Shown here: positions 5,237 through 5,552 of the stretch, in pieces | How positions within the stretch are numbered: the stretch's first letter is position 1 | Layout of the letters: every line of letters starts with the position of its first letter | Origin: Lysobacteraceae bacterium | GTDB taxonomy: Bacteria > Pseudomonadota > Gammaproteobacteria > Steroidobacterales > Steroidobacteraceae | NCBI GenBank assembly: GCA_012516015.1 | Contig: JAAYXG010000151.1 | Location: 1 to 5,552 of the forward strand | DNA: 5,552 bases | Reading direction: 5' to 3' | Position numbers and translations under genes: made by a program | Notes under the pieces: model-generated | What the model was told of the DNA's origin: nothing | The model's input: only the letters and a program-made list of their open reading frames with translations | Databases searched by the model: none

Positions 5237-5458
5237 ATGGTGGAGAGAGACGACGATCACTTCGATCTCGACGATGAATTCGTCGCGGACAGCGACGAGG
5301 AGCCGGGCTACGACCGATTCATCGAAACAACTGGGCGGCGTGCTCGTCCGAGCGCCTCGGCAGCCGCCAAGAAGGGCAAGGCGGCTTGGAGCAAACTGGA
5401 GGACGTACTGGCGGAACGTCGATTGCAGAAAGAATTGAAAGATTTCGAAGAAGAATAG
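5237..5458 (+). CDS. Small acidic protein of unknown function, 73 residues
   Basis: The protein has three parts. Residues 1-25 are extremely acidic (many Asp and Glu, DDDHFDLDDEF). Residues 34-51 are basic and Ala/Ser-rich (RRARPSASAAAKKGKAAW). Residues 51-73 form a probable amphipathic charged helix ending in KELKDFEEE. There is no signal peptide or membrane segment, so it should be cytoplasmic. AGGAG at 5229-5233 is only three bases from ATG 5237 and six from the next codon, GTG 5240; the true start could be either, with the same product less one residue. Small gammaproteobacterial proteins with an acidic head and a charged ExxRLxKEL tail (PA3496-like, DUF3545-like) look similar in layout, but I cannot claim membership. 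The good Shine-Dalgarno, strong promoter, long leader and following hairpin support a real single-gene unit. Confidence 0.78.
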   Translation: MVERDDDHFDLDDEFVADSDEEPGYDRFIETTGRRARPSASAAAKKGKAAWSKLEDVLAERRLQKELKDFEEE

Positions 5459-5466
5459 CACCCGTC

Positions 5467-5491
5467 GCGATGCGGCTTTGTGCCGCATCGC
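5467..5491 (+). terminator. Perfect 10-bp hairpin after the small acidic gene
   Basis: GCGATGCGGC (5467-5476) and GCCGCATCGC (5482-5491) form a perfect stem with loop TTTGT, eight bases after the stop codon. No T run follows. The position and stability fit a transcript end or 3' protective hairpin; a bidirectional role is possible since the stem is symmetric. Confidence 0.6.
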
Positions 5492-5533
5492 TCGCCGGCG
5501 GTCGCTGCTCAGAGACGTGATCGATCGGCTGCG

Positions 5534-5552
5534 ATGCTTTATCGTGCGCTCG
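5534..5552 (+). CDS. Possible start of a gene cut by the window edge, PyrD-like N terminus
   Basis: ATG 5534 opens MLYRAL before the window ends. Class 2 dihydroorotate dehydrogenases (PyrD) often begin MLYxLxRPLLF, so the six residues are compatible. They are far too few to decide, and no good Shine-Dalgarno precedes the ATG. Another frame from GTG 5517 is also open to the end. The stretch 5492-5533 shows nothing else. Confidence 0.2.

Overview
The window is GC-rich bacterial DNA in which every convincing gene lies on the + strand. The codon use, the periplasmic TPR/GGDEF architecture, and the small acidic protein at the right end suggest a high-GC gammaproteobacterium, perhaps from the Xanthomonadales, Nevskiales or Steroidobacter group. 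That placement is an inference from style, not from a marker gene.

Layout, left to right. Bases 3-104 are probably the 3' end of an unidentified gene. A noncoding stretch follows (105-363). It holds two of three related hairpin repeats (the first lies inside the partial gene), a terminator-like hairpin with a T5 run, and a candidate promoter. Bases 364-2307 encode a membrane-bound diguanylate cyclase: export signal, about seven periplasmic TPRs, a helical linker, one membrane helix, and a GGEEF catalytic domain whose product-inhibition site looks lost. A 196-bp gap with two small hairpins precedes 2504-4057, an exported protein of the glycoamylase-like (PF10091, GH144-type) fold, best read as a periplasmic or secreted beta-glucan hydrolase. 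A 33-codon frame with a good ribosome binding site overlaps its end. Bases 4137-4937 encode a SAM hydroxide adenosyltransferase (DUF62) with an intact catalytic triad. A 299-bp gap then carries a hairpin, a good sigma-70 promoter and a long structured leader. The leader serves a 73-residue, strongly acidic protein of unknown function (5237-5458). A perfect 10-bp inverted repeat follows. The last 19 bases may be the start of another gene, with a sequence compatible with PyrD.

Nothing ties these genes into one pathway. The TPR-diguanylate cyclase and the glucanase-like protein could be linked through cell-envelope or exopolysaccharide control, but they are 196 bp apart and this is speculative. 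The most unusual signals are noncoding. One is the three-copy hairpin repeat with compensatory changes at 22-219. The other is the leader at about 5073-5236, which has a terminator-like hairpin plus U6 and competing CCCCTA/TAGGG pairings, one of which would involve the region just upstream of the Shine-Dalgarno of the small acidic gene.
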